The notes below the pieces were generated by a model. That model searched no databases. It was given only the letters and a program-made list of their open reading frames with translations, and was not told the origin of the DNA. This document shows, piece by piece, positions 53,365-63,106 of a stretch of 64,000 bases of DNA. The DNA is from Variovorax sp. J22P240 (lineage in GTDB: Bacteria; Pseudomonadota; Gammaproteobacteria; Burkholderiales; Burkholderiaceae_C): assembly GCF_030316855.1 (NCBI RefSeq), contig NZ_JASZYR010000001.1, forward strand, positions 1,116,001 through 1,180,000. Direction: 5' to 3'. The position numbers were made by a program, and so were the translations under genes. Position 1 is the first letter of the stretch, and every line of letters begins with the position of its first letter.

Positions 53365-54891
53365 CTATAGCAAGACTATGTCGTACTGACCCTGGCCCAT
53401 TGCGGGCTCTGCCTGGAGCGAGATCGGCTTGCCTATAAAATCGCTCAGGCCGGCGAGATGCTGGCTTTCCTCGTCGAGGAACAGCTCGATCACCTGGGGT
53501 GACGACACGATGCGGAACTCGCGCGGCGTGAACTGGCGCGCCTCGCGGAGGATCTCGCGCAGCACGTCGTAGGCCACGCTGCGCGCCGTCTTCACGATGC
53601 CCTGCCCTGCGCAGGCCAGGCAAGGCTCGCACAGCATGTGCGCCAGGGATTCGCGAGTGCGCTTGCGCGTCATCTCGACCAGCCCCAGCTGCGAGAAGCC
53701 ACCGGCCGTGGTCTTGACGCGATCGCGGGCGAGCTGCTTGCGAAACTCCGCCAGCACCTGTTCACGGTGGTCGTCGCGCGCCATGTCGATGAAATCGACG
53801 ATGATGATTCCGCCCAGATTGCGCAGCCGCAACTGGCGCGCAATGGCCTGCGCGGCTTCCAGGTTGGTCTTGAAGATGGTGTCGTCGAAATTGCGCGCGC
53901 CGACAAACCCGCCGGTGTTCACGTCGACCGTGGTCAGCGCTTCGGTCTGATCCACCACGAGGTAGCCGCCCGACTTCAGGTCGACACGGCGGCCCAGCGC
54001 CTTCGCGATCTCCTCGTCGATCGAATAGAGGTCGAAGATCGGCCGCTCGCCCTTGTAGAGCTGCAACTTGCCGGCCGCCTGCGGCATGAATTCGAGCCCG
54101 AACTTGAGCAGCGAATCGAACTGCTCGCGCGAGTCGATGCGGATCGTCTGCGTGTCCTCGCTGGTCATGTCGCGCAGCACCCGCTGCAGCAGGCTCAAGT
54201 CCTGGTGCAGCAGCGACATGGGTGGCATGCGCGACGAGAGTTCGCGAATGCGCGACCACATCTTGCGCAGGTAGGCGATGTCCTCGGCCAGTTCGGCGTC
54301 GCTCGAATCCTCGCCGTTGGTGCGCAGGATGAAGCCACCCGTGTTCGCCGGCACCACGCCGCCGCTGTCGGCCGCGGCGGCGGCCTCTATGAGCACCTGC
54401 ATGCGCGTGCGCAGCGCGTCGCGCAGATCGGGCGGGATCTTCTGGGACACGCCCACGTGGTTGTCCTGCGGCAGGAAAACGAGCAGCCGTCCCGCGATGC
54501 TGATCTGCGTCGAGAGGCGTGCGCCCTTGGTCCCGATCGGGTCCTTGATCACCTGGACCAGCAACGACTGCCCTTCGAAGACCTGCTTCTCGATGGGCAC
54601 CATCGCGCCGCCGTTGCGATGGTCGCGCTCCGGCGCAGGAGAGCTCGGCCGCGATCCGGGCGTGAACGGCGCGACGATGTCGGCGACGTGCAGGAAAGCC
54701 GTGCGGTCGAGCCCGATGTCGATGAACGCCGACTGCATCCCGGGAAGCACCCGCGACACCTTGCCGAGGTAGATATTGCCGACCAGCCCGCGCTCCAGCG
54801 TGCGCTCCAAATGGAGCTCCTGCACCGCGCCGTGCTCGACCAGCGCCACTCGGGTCTCCTGCGGGGACCAGTTGATCAGGATGTCTTGCAT
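53365..54891 (-). CDS. rng: Ribonuclease G
   Basis: A 508-residue endoribonuclease of the RNase E/G family, lacking the long RNase E tail. The start gives MQDILINWSPQETRVALVEH. An S1 domain occupies about 35-125 (GNIYLGKVSRVLPGMQSAFI). Later motifs are GGYLVVDQTEALTTVDVNTG (catalytic Asp pair), GGIIIVDFIDM and the Zn-link CEPCLACAGQG. It matures 16S rRNA 5' ends and degrades mRNAs. It ends 21 bases from the convergent msbA. Confidence 0.96.
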   Translation of the reverse strand: MQDILINWSPQETRVALVEHGAVQELHLERTLERGLVGNIYLGKVSRVLPGMQSAFIDIGLDRTAFLHVADIVAPFTPGSRPSSPAPERDHRNGGAMVPIEKQVFEGQSLLVQVIKDPIGTKGARLSTQISIAGRLLVFLPQDNHVGVSQKIPPDLRDALRTRMQVLIEAAAAADSGGVVPANTGGFILRTNGEDSSDAELAEDIAYLRKMWSRIRELSSRMPPMSLLHQDLSLLQRVLRDMTSEDTQTIRIDSREQFDSLLKFGLEFMPQAAGKLQLYKGERPIFDLYSIDEEIAKALGRRVDLKSGGYLVVDQTEALTTVDVNTGGFVGARNFDDTIFKTNLEAAQAIARQLRLRNLGGIIIVDFIDMARDDHREQVLAEFRKQLARDRVKTTAGGFSQLGLVEMTRKRTRESLAHMLCEPCLACAGQGIVKTARSVAYDVLREILREARQFTPREFRIVSSPQVIELFLDEESQHLAGLSDFIGKPISLQAEPAMGQGQYDIVLL

Positions 54892-54896
54892 TTGTT

Positions 54897-55505
54897 TTAA
54901 AGCCTGAAGCCCGCCTGGCGCAGCAACTGGGCGGTCTCGAACATCGGAAGTCCCATGATGCCCGAATGCGAGCCGCTGATGTGTTCGATGAACGCGGCCG
55001 CCCGCCCCTGAATGGCATAGGCGCCCGCCTTGCCGGTTGGCTCGCCGCTGGCGACGTATTGAGCGATCAGCTGCTTCTCGACCGAGGCAAAGCGCACGTG
55101 CGAGACATTGAGTGCTGCGTGGCGCCGCGCGCCGTTCTGCAGCGCAATGGCGGTCATCACGCGGTGGGTACGGCCGCAGAGCATTTCCAGCATGCGCTCG
55201 GCATCGCGCTCGTCCTCAGGCTTGCCGAGGATGGTGCGGCCAATGGCGACGGTGGTGTCCGCGCAAAGGATGGGCGCCGCGGGCAAGCCCAGCCGTCCGT
55301 GCCTTGCCACGGCCGCGTCGAGCTTGAGCGCGGTGACCCGCTGCACATACGCGGTCGGCGACTCACCGTGCAGCACGGCCTCCAGCGCCTCCGCATCCTC
55401 ATCGGGCGCGGCCAGCAGCAGTTCGTGTCGAACGCCGAGCTGCCCCAGCAATTGCGCGCGGCGTGGACTTTGCGACGCCAGGTAAATGAAATCTGAACTG
55501 CTCAT
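54897..55505 (-). CDS. maf: Maf-family nucleotide pyrophosphatase
   Basis: A 202-residue protein with the Maf start [14 protein letters not shown]. Other family motifs are [29 protein letters not shown] (catalytic Asp), [20 protein letters not shown] and [20 protein letters not shown]. This is the YhdE-like group that hydrolyses dTTP/UTP. ATG 55505 overlaps the rlmH stop as ATGA; the frame extends upstream into rlmH without family features. Confidence 0.94.
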   Translation of the reverse strand: MSSSDFIYLASQSPRRAQLLGQLGVRHELLLAAPDEDAEALEAVLHGESPTAYVQRVTALKLDAAVARHGRLGLPAAPILCADTTVAIGRTILGKPEDERDAERMLEMLCGRTHRVMTAIALQNGARRHAALNVSHVRFASVEKQLIAQYVASGEPTGKAGAYAIQGRAAAFIEHISGSHSGIMGLPMFETAQLLRQAGFRL

Positions 55506-55969
55506 TCGCGGTGATAGGGATGTCCGGCGTTGACCGACCACGCGCGATACAGCTGCTCCACCAGCAGCACCCGGGCCATCGCATGCGGCAGGGTCAGGTC
55601 GGAGAGCCGGATGCGTTCGTGGGCTGCCGCCTTGAATGCGGGATCCAGGCCGTCGGGACCGCCGATCACCAGCGCGACGTCATCGCCCTCGCCCTGCCAG
55701 GCTTGCAGCCGCGCAGCGAGCGCCTTGGTGGTAAGTGCGGTTCCGCGCTCGTCGAGGGCGACGATGCGCATGCCTTTGGCGATGGCGGCTTCGATCCGCT
55801 CGCGTTCGGCGGCGTAGAGTGTTTCGAGCGTCTTGGAGCCACGCGGCTCGGTCTTGACGGCGCGCAGTTCGAGCTTGAGTTCGGGCGGGAAGCGCTTGGC
55901 GTAGTCGTCCCAGGCGGTCTGCGCCCAGTCGGGCATGCGCTGCCCGACTGCGACCACCAGCAGCTTCAT
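55502..55969 (-). CDS. rlmH: 23S rRNA pseudouridine-1915 N3-methyltransferase
   Basis: A 155-residue SPOUT methyltransferase. The start ATG 55969 gives [23 protein letters not shown]-knot motifs are [14 protein letters not shown] and [20 protein letters not shown], ending YHRE as in almost all RlmH. It overlaps rsfS (stop at 55966) and maf, forming a coupled run. Confidence 0.97.
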   Translation of the reverse strand: MKLLVVAVGQRMPDWAQTAWDDYAKRFPPELKLELRAVKTEPRGSKTLETLYAAERERIEAAIAKGMRIVALDERGTALTTKALAARLQAWQGEGDDVALVIGGPDGLDPAFKAAAHERIRLSDLTLPHAMARVLLVEQLYRAWSVNAGHPYHRE

Positions 55970-56625
55970 GATCTTGCGGAGGCGGTCTTGCGCGCGACCT
56001 TCTTGGCAGCGGGGGCGGCCTTCTTCGCCGCGGCCTTCTTGGCGGGCGCCTTGTTCAAGACTACGGTCTTCACAGGCTTGGGTCCTGGCTTCTTGGCCGC
56101 GGTCTTCCTGGCAGCCGGCTTCTGCTTCTGCTCCTTGGCTGCCTGCTCCGCGGCACGGATCGCCGATTTCGCAGCGCTCGAGCGACGCAGGGAGGTACTG
56201 CTTTTCGCAGCAGCCGGCGCCTTCTCTTCGGTAGCCTTGGCGATGGTGGGCTTTGTCGCGCCCAGCTTGGTCCGCACGGGCTTGTCGCCCCAGATTTCCT
56301 CGAGGTGGTAGTACTGGCGGATGGCCGGCTGCATGATGTGCGCCACCGCGGCGCCGCAGTCCACGATGATCCACTCGCCGTTGGCCTCGCCCTCCACCCT
56401 CGGCTTGTTGAAGCCCGCCTCCCGCACCGCGTCCCGCACGCTGGCCGCGAGTGCCTTTGTCTGGCGGTTGGAAGTGCCCGAAGCGACGATCACGCGCTCG
56501 AACAGCGGGGAGAGATGCTCAGTGTCGAAAACCTGTATGTCCTGCGCCTTGACGTCCTCGAGGCCATCGATGATGGCTCTCTGGAGTTTCTGGGTGTCTT
56601 TCTTGGCGGCGGCTTCAGTGGTCAT
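55966..56625 (-). CDS. rsfS: Ribosomal silencing factor RsfS with a long Ala/Lys-rich tail
   Basis: A 219-residue protein, about twice the usual 105-120. Residues about 10-120 are Rsf[58 protein letters not shown] and [13 protein letters not shown]. RsfS binds L14 and blocks subunit joining in starvation. The C-terminal about 100 residues are basic and repetitive ([19 protein letters not shown]), similar to histone-H1-like tails; they could bind RNA. It follows nadD, overlapping as TGATG. Confidence 0.94.
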   Translation of the reverse strand: MTTEAAAKKDTQKLQRAIIDGLEDVKAQDIQVFDTEHLSPLFERVIVASGTSNRQTKALAASVRDAVREAGFNKPRVEGEANGEWIIVDCGAAVAHIMQPAIRQYYHLEEIWGDKPVRTKLGATKPTIAKATEEKAPAAAKSSTSLRRSSAAKSAIRAAEQAAKEQKQKPAARKTAAKKPGPKPVKTVVLNKAPAKKAAAKKAAPAAKKVARKTASARS

Positions 56626-57245
56626 CAGGCGGATCGGTAGAGGTGGTGTTGTTCAATATAGCGTGCAACCGCCGCCGGAACCAGACCGCGAAGGTCTTCG
56701 CCACGCGCGGCGCGCGCCCGGATGTCGGTCGCGCTGGTGTCCATCGGCTGAAGTTCGAGCTTTTCGAATCGCGCGCCGGAAGGCGCGGATGGCAGGTTCT
56801 TGGGATCGAATGGACCTGCAGAGCCCGTGGATGTTGCACGAAATGCTACGGAAATTATAGCGGTCGAGAGAATCTCCTCCCAACCGTGCCAGCGCGGCAG
56901 CGACGACGCCTGGTCCGCCCCCATGATCAGCACCAGTTGCGCGGCAGGCTGCTCGCGTTGCAGTTCTCGCAGGGTGTCGAGCGTGTACGTGGGACCGGGG
57001 CGCAAGATTTCACGCGCATCGACCACCGTATTCGCGAGTCCTTCGAAGGCCAGCCGCGCCATCGCGAGGCGATCATCCGCCGCACTCAGCGCACGGTCCT
57101 TGTGCCATGCCTGCCCTGTCGGAAAGATGCGCAGTTCGGCCAGATCGAGCTGCACCAGCGCTTCCTGGGCCAGCGCCACGTGTGCGTTGTGAGGCGGGTC
57201 GAAAGCGCCGCCGAAGACACCCACACGCGGCTTGCTCAGAGCCAT
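56625..57245 (-). CDS. nadD: Nicotinate-nucleotide adenylyltransferase
   Basis: A 206-residue enzyme forming deamido-NAD. ATG 57245 gives [20 protein letters not shown]; the [11 protein letters not shown] motif is the T/H-x-G-H nucleotidyltransferase signature. Further motifs are [36 protein letters not shown], and [20 protein letters not shown] (ISTxIR-type). It overlaps hemF (stop at 57236) by 10 bases. Confidence 0.96.
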   Translation of the reverse strand: MALSKPRVGVFGGAFDPPHNAHVALAQEALVQLDLAELRIFPTGQAWHKDRALSAADDRLAMARLAFEGLANTVVDAREILRPGPTYTLDTLRELQREQPAAQLVLIMGADQASSLPRWHGWEEILSTAIISVAFRATSTGSAGPFDPKNLPSAPSGARFEKLELQPMDTSATDIRARAARGEDLRGLVPAAVARYIEQHHLYRSA

Positions 57246-58162
57246 TCGCGCCGCACGATGAAGTCGCTGTACAGCGCTGCCTCCGCGGTGCCCGCCTCGG
57301 GCTCCTTGCGATAGGCCCAACTGGCAAGCGGGGGCATGGACAACAGGATCGATTCGGTGCGCCCGCCCGACTGCAGCCCGAAATGCGTGCCGCGGTCCCA
57401 CACCAGGTTGAATTCGACGTAGCGCCCGCGCCGGTAGAGCTGGAATTCGCGCTCGCGTTCGCCGTACACCGTGTCGCGACGCCGTTCCACTATGGGCAGG
57501 TAAGCCGGCAGGAACGCATCGCCAACCGAGCGCAGCATGGCAAAGCTCTGCTCGAAACCGGGCTCGGAGAAGTCGTCGAAGAAGATGCCGCCCACGCCGC
57601 GTTGCTCGTTCCGATGTTTGAGAAAGAAATACTCGTCACACCACTGCTTGAAGCGCGGATATTTGTCGTCGCCGAAAGGCGCAAGCGCGTCGCGGCAAGT
57701 CCGGTGGAAATGCACGGCGTCATCCTCGAAGCCGTAATACGGCGTGAGGTCCATACCGCCGCCGAACCAGCACACGGGCTCCGCATCCTGGGGCAGCGCC
57801 GCCAGCATCCGCACGTTCATGTGAACGGTAGGCACGTACGGATTGCGCGGATGAAACACCAGCGAAACGCCCATGGCCTGAAAAGGCGCACCGGCGAGTT
57901 CAGGCCGGTGCTGCGTCGCCGAGGGCGGCAGCTTGGGGCCGCGCACCTGCGAAAAGCCGCAGCCGGCGCGCTCGAACAGCGCGCCGCCTTCGAGAATGCA
58001 CGTCAGCCCGCTGCCCTGCAGCGGTTCGCCCGGCTCCTTGCGCCACTCGTCGCGAACGCACTGGCTGCCATCGGCCGCCTCGATGGCTTCGACGATGCGT
58101 TGCTGCAGCGCCCGCAGGTAGTCGCCGACTTCTTCCGGCCTGGTTCCAGGCAGGGTCTGCAT
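57236..58162 (-). CDS. hemF: Coproporphyrinogen III oxidase, aerobic
   Basis: A 308-residue enzyme of heme synthesis that uses O2. ATG 58162 gives [20 protein letters not shown], and the long upstream part of the open frame lies inside purD. Family motifs are [44 protein letters not shown] and [20 protein letters not shown]. It overlaps the purD stop by one base. Confidence 0.97.
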   Translation of the reverse strand: MQTLPGTRPEEVGDYLRALQQRIVEAIEAADGSQCVRDEWRKEPGEPLQGSGLTCILEGGALFERAGCGFSQVRGPKLPPSATQHRPELAGAPFQAMGVSLVFHPRNPYVPTVHMNVRMLAALPQDAEPVCWFGGGMDLTPYYGFEDDAVHFHRTCRDALAPFGDDKYPRFKQWCDEYFFLKHRNEQRGVGGIFFDDFSEPGFEQSFAMLRSVGDAFLPAYLPIVERRRDTVYGEREREFQLYRRGRYVEFNLVWDRGTHFGLQSGGRTESILLSMPPLASWAYRKEPEAGTAEAALYSDFIVRREWL

Positions 58163-59457
58163 CAGGCGTGCGAACCGCGCGCGTGGACCGCGCGGTGCCC
58201 GATGTCCTTGCGGTATTGCGCACCATCGAACTGGATGCGCGCCGCGACGGCGTAAGCCCGCTGCTGCGCCTGCTTGACGCTGTCGGCCAGCACGGTCACG
58301 CAGAGCACGCGTCCGCCACTGGTCTTGAGCTCTCCGCCTTCGAGCGTCGTGCCTGCGTGGAAGACGACGGCATCGGGTGCCTCCGGCGGGATGCCGATGA
58401 TGCGATCGCCCTTGCGCGGGTCGAGCGGATAGCCGTGCGCCGCCATCACCACGCCGAGCGCGACGCGGCGATCCCATTCGAGTTCGACCTGGTCGAGCGT
58501 GCCGTCGGTCGCATGCCAGAACACTTCGAACAGGTCGGACTTGAGGCGCAACATGATCGGCTGCGTCTCGGGGTCGCCCATGCGGCAGTTGAATTCGAGC
58601 GTCTTCGGATGGCCGGCGGCGTCGATCATGAGCCCGGCGTAGAGAAAGCCCGTGTAGGGAATCCCGTCCTTTTCCATGCCACGGATCGTCGGCAGGATGA
58701 TTTCGCGCATGGCGCGCGCATGCACCTCGGCCGTGACGACCGGCGCCGGCGAATATGCGCCCATGCCGCCCGTGTTCGGACCTTCGTCGCCGTCGAGCAG
58801 GCGCTTGTGGTCCTGGCTGGTGGCGAGCGCGGTCACGTTCTGGCCGTCGCACAGCACGATGAAGCTGGCTTCCTCGCCCTGCAGGAATTCCTCGATGACG
58901 ACGCGGGCGCCGCCCTCGTTGTGGGACACGCCGAACTTGTTGTCCAGCAGCATGAAATCGATCGCCTCGTGCGCCTCCTCGAGCGTGGTCGCGACGACGA
59001 CGCCCTTGCCGGCGGCCAGACCATCGGCCTTGATGACGATCGGCGCGCCCTTGGCATCGACGTAGGCGTGGGCCGCCGCGGCGTCGGTGAAGGCCTCGTA
59101 CTCGGCGGTCGGGATGTTGTGGCGCTTCATGAAGGCCTTCGAGAAGGCCTTGGAGCTTTCCAGTTGCGCGGCGGCCTTGGTCGGCCCGAAGATTCGCAGG
59201 CCATGCGCGCGGAACTCGTCGACCACGCCCGCGGCCAGGGGCGCCTCGGGGCCGACCACGGTCAACGCGATCTTTTCCTTCTGGGCCCAGGCGCGCAGCG
59301 CGGCGGGCTCCGAGATGTCGACACACTCGTAGCGAGTATCCGAGCGCGTGCCGCCATTGCCCGGCGCCACGTAGACCCTGCCGATCCGATCGGACTGCGA
59401 CAGCCGCCACGCCAGCGCGTGCTCGCGGCCGCCTCCCCCAATGACCAATACCTTCAT
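58162..59457 (-). CDS. purD: Phosphoribosylamine-glycine ligase
   Basis: A 431-residue ATP-grasp enzyme, second step of purine synthesis. The start ATG 59457 gives [20 protein letters not shown]. Motifs are [53 protein letters not shown] and [20 protein letters not shown]. It is followed by hemF with a one-base overlap and preceded by yebC. Confidence 0.97.
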   Translation of the reverse strand: MKVLVIGGGGREHALAWRLSQSDRIGRVYVAPGNGGTRSDTRYECVDISEPAALRAWAQKEKIALTVVGPEAPLAAGVVDEFRAHGLRIFGPTKAAAQLESSKAFSKAFMKRHNIPTAEYEAFTDAAAAHAYVDAKGAPIVIKADGLAAGKGVVVATTLEEAHEAIDFMLLDNKFGVSHNEGGARVVIEEFLQGEEASFIVLCDGQNVTALATSQDHKRLLDGDEGPNTGGMGAYSPAPVVTAEVHARAMREIILPTIRGMEKDGIPYTGFLYAGLMIDAAGHPKTLEFNCRMGDPETQPIMLRLKSDLFEVFWHATDGTLDQVELEWDRRVALGVVMAAHGYPLDPRKGDRIIGIPPEAPDAVVFHAGTTLEGGELKTSGGRVLCVTVLADSVKQAQQRAYAVAARIQFDGAQYRKDIGHRAVHARGSHA

Positions 59458-59482
59458 TCGCAGGCTTTCGTTCGCGCTTCCG

Positions 59483-60208
59483 TCATTCGGACAGCGCAGC
59501 GTTGTGATAGACATCCTGCACGTCGTCGAGGTCTTCCAGGACGTCGAGCAGCTTTTGCATCCGGGCAGCGTCTTCGCCGGCCAGATCGATGGTGTTTTCG
59601 GCCCGCATCGTGACTTCGGCCACCTCGGGCTTGAGGCCCGCTGCCTCGAGCGCGTTCTTGACGGCCTCGAAGTCGGCGACAGCCGTGAGGACTTCGATCG
59701 CACCGTCGTCGTCGGTGACGACGTCTTCGGCACCGGCGTCCAATGCCACTTCCATCACCTTGTCTTCGCTCGTGCCCGGCGCGAAAACGAATTGCCCGCA
59801 GTGCTTGAACTGGAAGGCGACCGATCCTTCGGTGCCCATGTTGCCGCCGTGCTTGGAAAATGCGTGGCGCACCTCTGCGACGGTGCGCACGCGGTTGTCG
59901 GTCATGGTGTCGACGATGATGGCCGCGCCGCCGATGCCGTAGCCCTCGTAGCGGATTTCCTCGTAGTTGACGCCTTCGAGGTTGCCGGTGGCCTTGTCGA
60001 TGTTGCGCTTGACGGTGTCGGCCGGCAGATTGACCGCCTTGGCCTTTTCGACCGCCAGCCGCAGCCGCGGATTGGCGCCGAGATCGCCGCCGCCAGTGCG
60101 CGCGGCCACCATGATTTCACGGATCGCGCGGGTCCACAGCTTTCCGCGTTTTTCGTCCTGGCGGCCCTTCCGGTGCTGAATATTCGCCCATTTGCTGTGT
60201 CCGGCCAT
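59483..60208 (-). CDS. yebC: YebC/PmpR-family protein (TACO1 family)
   Basis: A 241-residue protein beginning [20 protein letters not shown], the invariant start of the family. Other conserved parts are [40 protein letters not shown] and [18 protein letters not shown]. Members act as transcriptional regulators or as translation factors easing proline-rich stretches. It is upstream of purD by 25 bases. Confidence 0.95.
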   Translation of the reverse strand: MAGHSKWANIQHRKGRQDEKRGKLWTRAIREIMVAARTGGGDLGANPRLRLAVEKAKAVNLPADTVKRNIDKATGNLEGVNYEEIRYEGYGIGGAAIIVDTMTDNRVRTVAEVRHAFSKHGGNMGTEGSVAFQFKHCGQFVFAPGTSEDKVMEVALDAGAEDVVTDDDGAIEVLTAVADFEAVKNALEAAGLKPEVAEVTMRAENTIDLAGEDAARMQKLLDVLEDLDDVQDVYHNAALSE

Positions 60209-60377
60209 GGCTCTGTTTCTCGCAGTCTTGTGTTTTCAAAAGCAAGCTGCGAGTTTACTGTCCGGCGCGCACAACGACCGGGGTCGTCTGACAGGAGCAC
60301 AAGTGCCTTTTTGGGATAATCCCGCGCTGATGCGCCACGAACGTGCGCCTCGGGTGCCTTCAAGATCAACCCCGCCA

Positions 60378-60503
60378 ATGCGCATGAATATTCCTACAAC
60401 AGCACCTGAACCCTCCACACCTCCTGCCGATGCGTGCGGAGTGGTCATGATCGGTGGCGACCTGGGCCCGCTCGCGGGCGAAAACATCGTCGAGGCCAAG
60501 TGA
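60378..60503 (+). CDS. Possible short leader ORF coupled to the chorismatase gene
   Basis: A 41-residue reading frame (MRMNIPTTAPEPSTPPADAC, then GVVMIGGDLGPLAGENIVEA) whose stop overlaps the chorismatase GTG start as GTGA; an in-frame ATG at 60330 would lengthen it to 57. No domain recognised. Coupling is the only positive evidence, so it may be a leader peptide or chance. Confidence 0.35.
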   Translation: MRMNIPTTAPEPSTPPADACGVVMIGGDLGPLAGENIVEAK

Positions 60504-61531
60504 CCGCGCGCGTTCCTCTCGGGGCGCCGCCCCTGCGCGTCGAGCGCCTGTCCTTGCCCGAAAGCCTTGCCGTGGCCGCCACCGGCCAGTCGCCCTTCGG
60601 CGCGCTGGGCTATGGCACGCCCGACGACCTTGCATGGATGCCCACCGTGAATGCGCGGGTACTGTCCGAAGCGGGTGCGATGGCGGACGTGTGGCACGCC
60701 AGCGAGCACGTCGAGTCCGGCACCACAGGCGTCGTGCGCTGGCGCTGCGACGGGCACTGGATGCTCGGCGCCATCGACCTCGACGAGTCGGTCGAGAAAC
60801 AGGGGCTTGCCGCGCTCGCGCAGCGGGCTTACCGCGATCTATTCGCTTCGCTGGAGCAAACCGGTTGCGCGCACCTGCTGCGCGTGTGGAACTACCTGCC
60901 GCAGATCAACGGTGACGGCGGCGGGCTCGAACGCTACCGGCAGTTCAATCTCGGGCGGCAGGATGCTTTTGTCGAAGCGGGACAGGCGGCGTTCGAAGGG
61001 GCGCCCGCGGCTTGCGCGCTCGGCATTCATCAAGGGGCACTGTGTATTCGCTTCCTGGCGGGGCGCGTCGCGCCGCTGCCCATTGAAAACCCGCGGCAGG
61101 TCTCGGCCTACCGCTATCCGCCGGCTTATGGTCCGCGCGCACCGACCTTCTCGCGCGCCGCGCTCGCGGAGCTTGGCGGCGGTGACGTGGCGCTCTTTAT
61201 CTCCGGCACGGCAAGCATCGTCGGGCACGAGACGGTGCATGTGGGCGAGGTGATCACGCAGACGCAGGAAACGCTTCGCAATCTGGAGGCGGTGATTGCG
61301 GCGGCCAATGAACGCACCACTGCTCGCTTCGACCTGGCCAGGCTGGATTGCGTGGTCTACGTCCGCCATGTCGCCGATGCACCGCTCGTGCGCCAGGTGC
61401 TCGAAGCGGCGCTGGGTCCTGCGGCCAATACGCTAAGCCACGCGGTCTACCTCGAAGCGGACATCTGCCGCCAGGATCTGCTGGTGGAGATCGAAGCCCA
61501 TGCCGTCGCCAGCGGCGCATTGCATGCCTGA
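60500..61531 (+). CDS. FkbO/Hyg5/XanB2-family chorismatase
   Basis: A 343-residue chorismate-cleaving enzyme. Family features are AYRDLFASLEQTGCAHLLRV, WNYLPQINGDGGGLERYRQF (WNY-P-IN), FVEAGQAAFEGAPAACALGI, FISGTASIVGHETVHVGEVI and YVRHVADAPLVRQVLEAALG. The group includes Hyg5 (3-hydroxybenzoate), FkbO (dihydroxy product) and XanB2 of Xanthomonas, which gives 3- and 4-hydroxybenzoate for xanthomonadin and ubiquinone. The start is GTG 60500. Next come an acyltransferase and a glycosyltransferase, fitting a pigment locus of the xanthomonadin/aryl-polyene kind. Confidence 0.87.
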   Translation: MTARVPLGAPPLRVERLSLPESLAVAATGQSPFGALGYGTPDDLAWMPTVNARVLSEAGAMADVWHASEHVESGTTGVVRWRCDGHWMLGAIDLDESVEKQGLAALAQRAYRDLFASLEQTGCAHLLRVWNYLPQINGDGGGLERYRQFNLGRQDAFVEAGQAAFEGAPAACALGIHQGALCIRFLAGRVAPLPIENPRQVSAYRYPPAYGPRAPTFSRAALAELGGGDVALFISGTASIVGHETVHVGEVITQTQETLRNLEAVIAAANERTTARFDLARLDCVVYVRHVADAPLVRQVLEAALGPAANTLSHAVYLEADICRQDLLVEIEAHAVASGALHA

Positions 61532-61546
61532 GAACGCGAGCGTTCG

Positions 61547-62347
61547 ATGACGAACCGGCCGCCTCCTCTGGGGCTCTCCGTGCTCTTCGCACTGCCCCTC
61601 TACGCGCTGCTGGCGCTGTTGGGGACGATATCGCTTGCCTGGAACCTGATCGCGATGCTGCTCTACCCGGTGCTGCCGGCCGAGACGGCGCGCAAGCTTG
61701 GCCGGAGCGTCATTGCGCGGGCCTATCGCTTCTTCTGGGCGGCCGCTTCGGCGAGCGGGATGATGCGCATCGACGCCAATTGCCTCGACGCGTTGCGCGA
61801 CGAGCGCGGCCTGATCTTCGTCGCGAACCATCCGACGATGCTCGATGCGCTGATGCTGGTGGCACGCCTGCCGCGCAGCGCCTGCATCATGAAGGCGGAC
61901 CTGATGCGGAATATCTTCCTGGGCGCAGGCGCACGGCTGGCGCGCTACATCCGCAACGACTCGGCCCGCACGATGGTGCGCCTCGCGGTCGACGACCTGA
62001 AGAACGGCGGCCAACTGGTGATCTTTCCCGAGGGCACTCGGACCGTGACGCCGCCGCTCAACGCCTTCCGGCCCGGTGTGACGCTGATCGCCAAGCTATC
62101 GCAGGCGCCGATCCAGACGGTCTTCATCGACACCGATTCACCCTATCTCGCCAAGGGCTGGCCGCTGTGGCGCGTGCCGCCTTTCCCGATCGTCTTCACG
62201 CTGAGGCTGGGTCAGCGCTTTGCACCGACGCCGGACAGTGACGCGCTGCTGCGGCAGATAGAACAATACTTCCGCCAATCCATGGAACAGCGCGCCCCCG
62301 ACGCGCAGCCCGCATGCCAGACGTCTCGCGCACCCACCTTGTCCTGA
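61547..62347 (+). CDS. 1-acyl-sn-glycerol-3-phosphate acyltransferase family protein
   Basis: A 266-residue PlsC-fold acyltransferase. An N-terminal membrane helix (VLFALPLYALLALLGTISLA) precedes the HX4D motif NHPTMLD, followed by IMKADLMRNIFLGAGARLAR and the FPEGTRT motif. Such acyltransferases occur in aryl-polyene and xanthomonadin loci, where they attach the polyene to lipid. It starts 15 bases after the chorismatase and overlaps the next gene by 34 bases. Confidence 0.88.
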   Translation: MTNRPPPLGLSVLFALPLYALLALLGTISLAWNLIAMLLYPVLPAETARKLGRSVIARAYRFFWAAASASGMMRIDANCLDALRDERGLIFVANHPTMLDALMLVARLPRSACIMKADLMRNIFLGAGARLARYIRNDSARTMVRLAVDDLKNGGQLVIFPEGTRTVTPPLNAFRPGVTLIAKLSQAPIQTVFIDTDSPYLAKGWPLWRVPPFPIVFTLRLGQRFAPTPDSDALLRQIEQYFRQSMEQRAPDAQPACQTSRAPTLS

Positions 62348-63090
62348 TCCCCAGCTACAACACGGGCGAACGCCTGTTCTCGACGGTCAGCGCGGCGTGT
62401 GCGCAATGGAGCCCGGTGTGGGTGGTGGTCGACGGCAGCACGGACGGAACCGGCGAGCGGCTTCAGCAGATGGCCGCATCGGATCCAGGTCTTCGCGTCT
62501 GGGTACTGCCCGAGAACCAAGGCAAAGGTGCTGCCGTGCTGCACGGTCTGCGTGCGGCGCAGGAGGCGGGCTTCACGCACGCGCTGACGATGGATTCCGA
62601 CGGCCAGCATCCGGCGGACCTGATCCCGGCCTTCATGCGAGCTTCGCAGGCCCGGCCCGAAGCCATGGTGCTCGGTCGTCCCGTGTTCGATGCCAGCGCT
62701 CCGATGTTGCGAGTGCGCGGCCGGCGCGTCTCGAACGGCTGGACCCAGCTCGAAACACTGTTCGCCGGGATCGGTGACTCGCTCTACGGATTTCGCGTGT
62801 ATCCGGTGGCGGCTCTGATCGCCATCATGGCGCGTCAGCCATGGATGCGCCGCTTCGACTTCGACACCGAGGCGGTCGTGCGTCTAGCCTGGCGTGGCGT
62901 CAAGCCGATCAACATTGATGCGCCGGTGAAGTACCTCACTCCGGAAGAAGGTGGGGTCTCACACTTTCACTATTTGCGGGACAACGTGCTGCTGACCTGG
63001 ATGCACACGCGGCTGATGCTGGAGTTCGTGCTTCGGCTGCCTGGGCTGCTGATTCGGAAGGCGCGAGGGGCGCCGCCGTTTCAGCGCTGA
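62314..63090 (+). CDS. Family 2 glycosyltransferase
   Basis: A 258-residue GT-A enzyme: THLVLIPSYNTGERLFSTVS, WVVVDGSTDGTGERL, LPENQGKGAAVLHGLRAAQE and the DXD-like LTMDSDGQHPADL, then RFDFDTEAVVRLAWRG. A short C-terminal hydrophobic region (LMLEFVLRLPGLLI) may touch the membrane. It resembles DPM-type/lipid-linked glycosyltransferases found in pigment clusters. Translation is likely coupled to the acyltransferase. Confidence 0.88.
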   Translation: MPDVSRTHLVLIPSYNTGERLFSTVSAACAQWSPVWVVVDGSTDGTGERLQQMAASDPGLRVWVLPENQGKGAAVLHGLRAAQEAGFTHALTMDSDGQHPADLIPAFMRASQARPEAMVLGRPVFDASAPMLRVRGRRVSNGWTQLETLFAGIGDSLYGFRVYPVAALIAIMARQPWMRRFDFDTEAVVRLAWRGVKPINIDAPVKYLTPEEGGVSHFHYLRDNVLLTWMHTRLMLEFVLRLPGLLIRKARGAPPFQR

Positions 63091-63106
63091 ACGTCTACCC
63101 TGGCCA

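Noticed and set aside
60288..60320. CTGACA and GATAAT considered as promoter for the chorismatase genes
   Set aside because: The spacing of 21 bases is too long for a standard sigma-70 promoter; the -10 alone is not enough.
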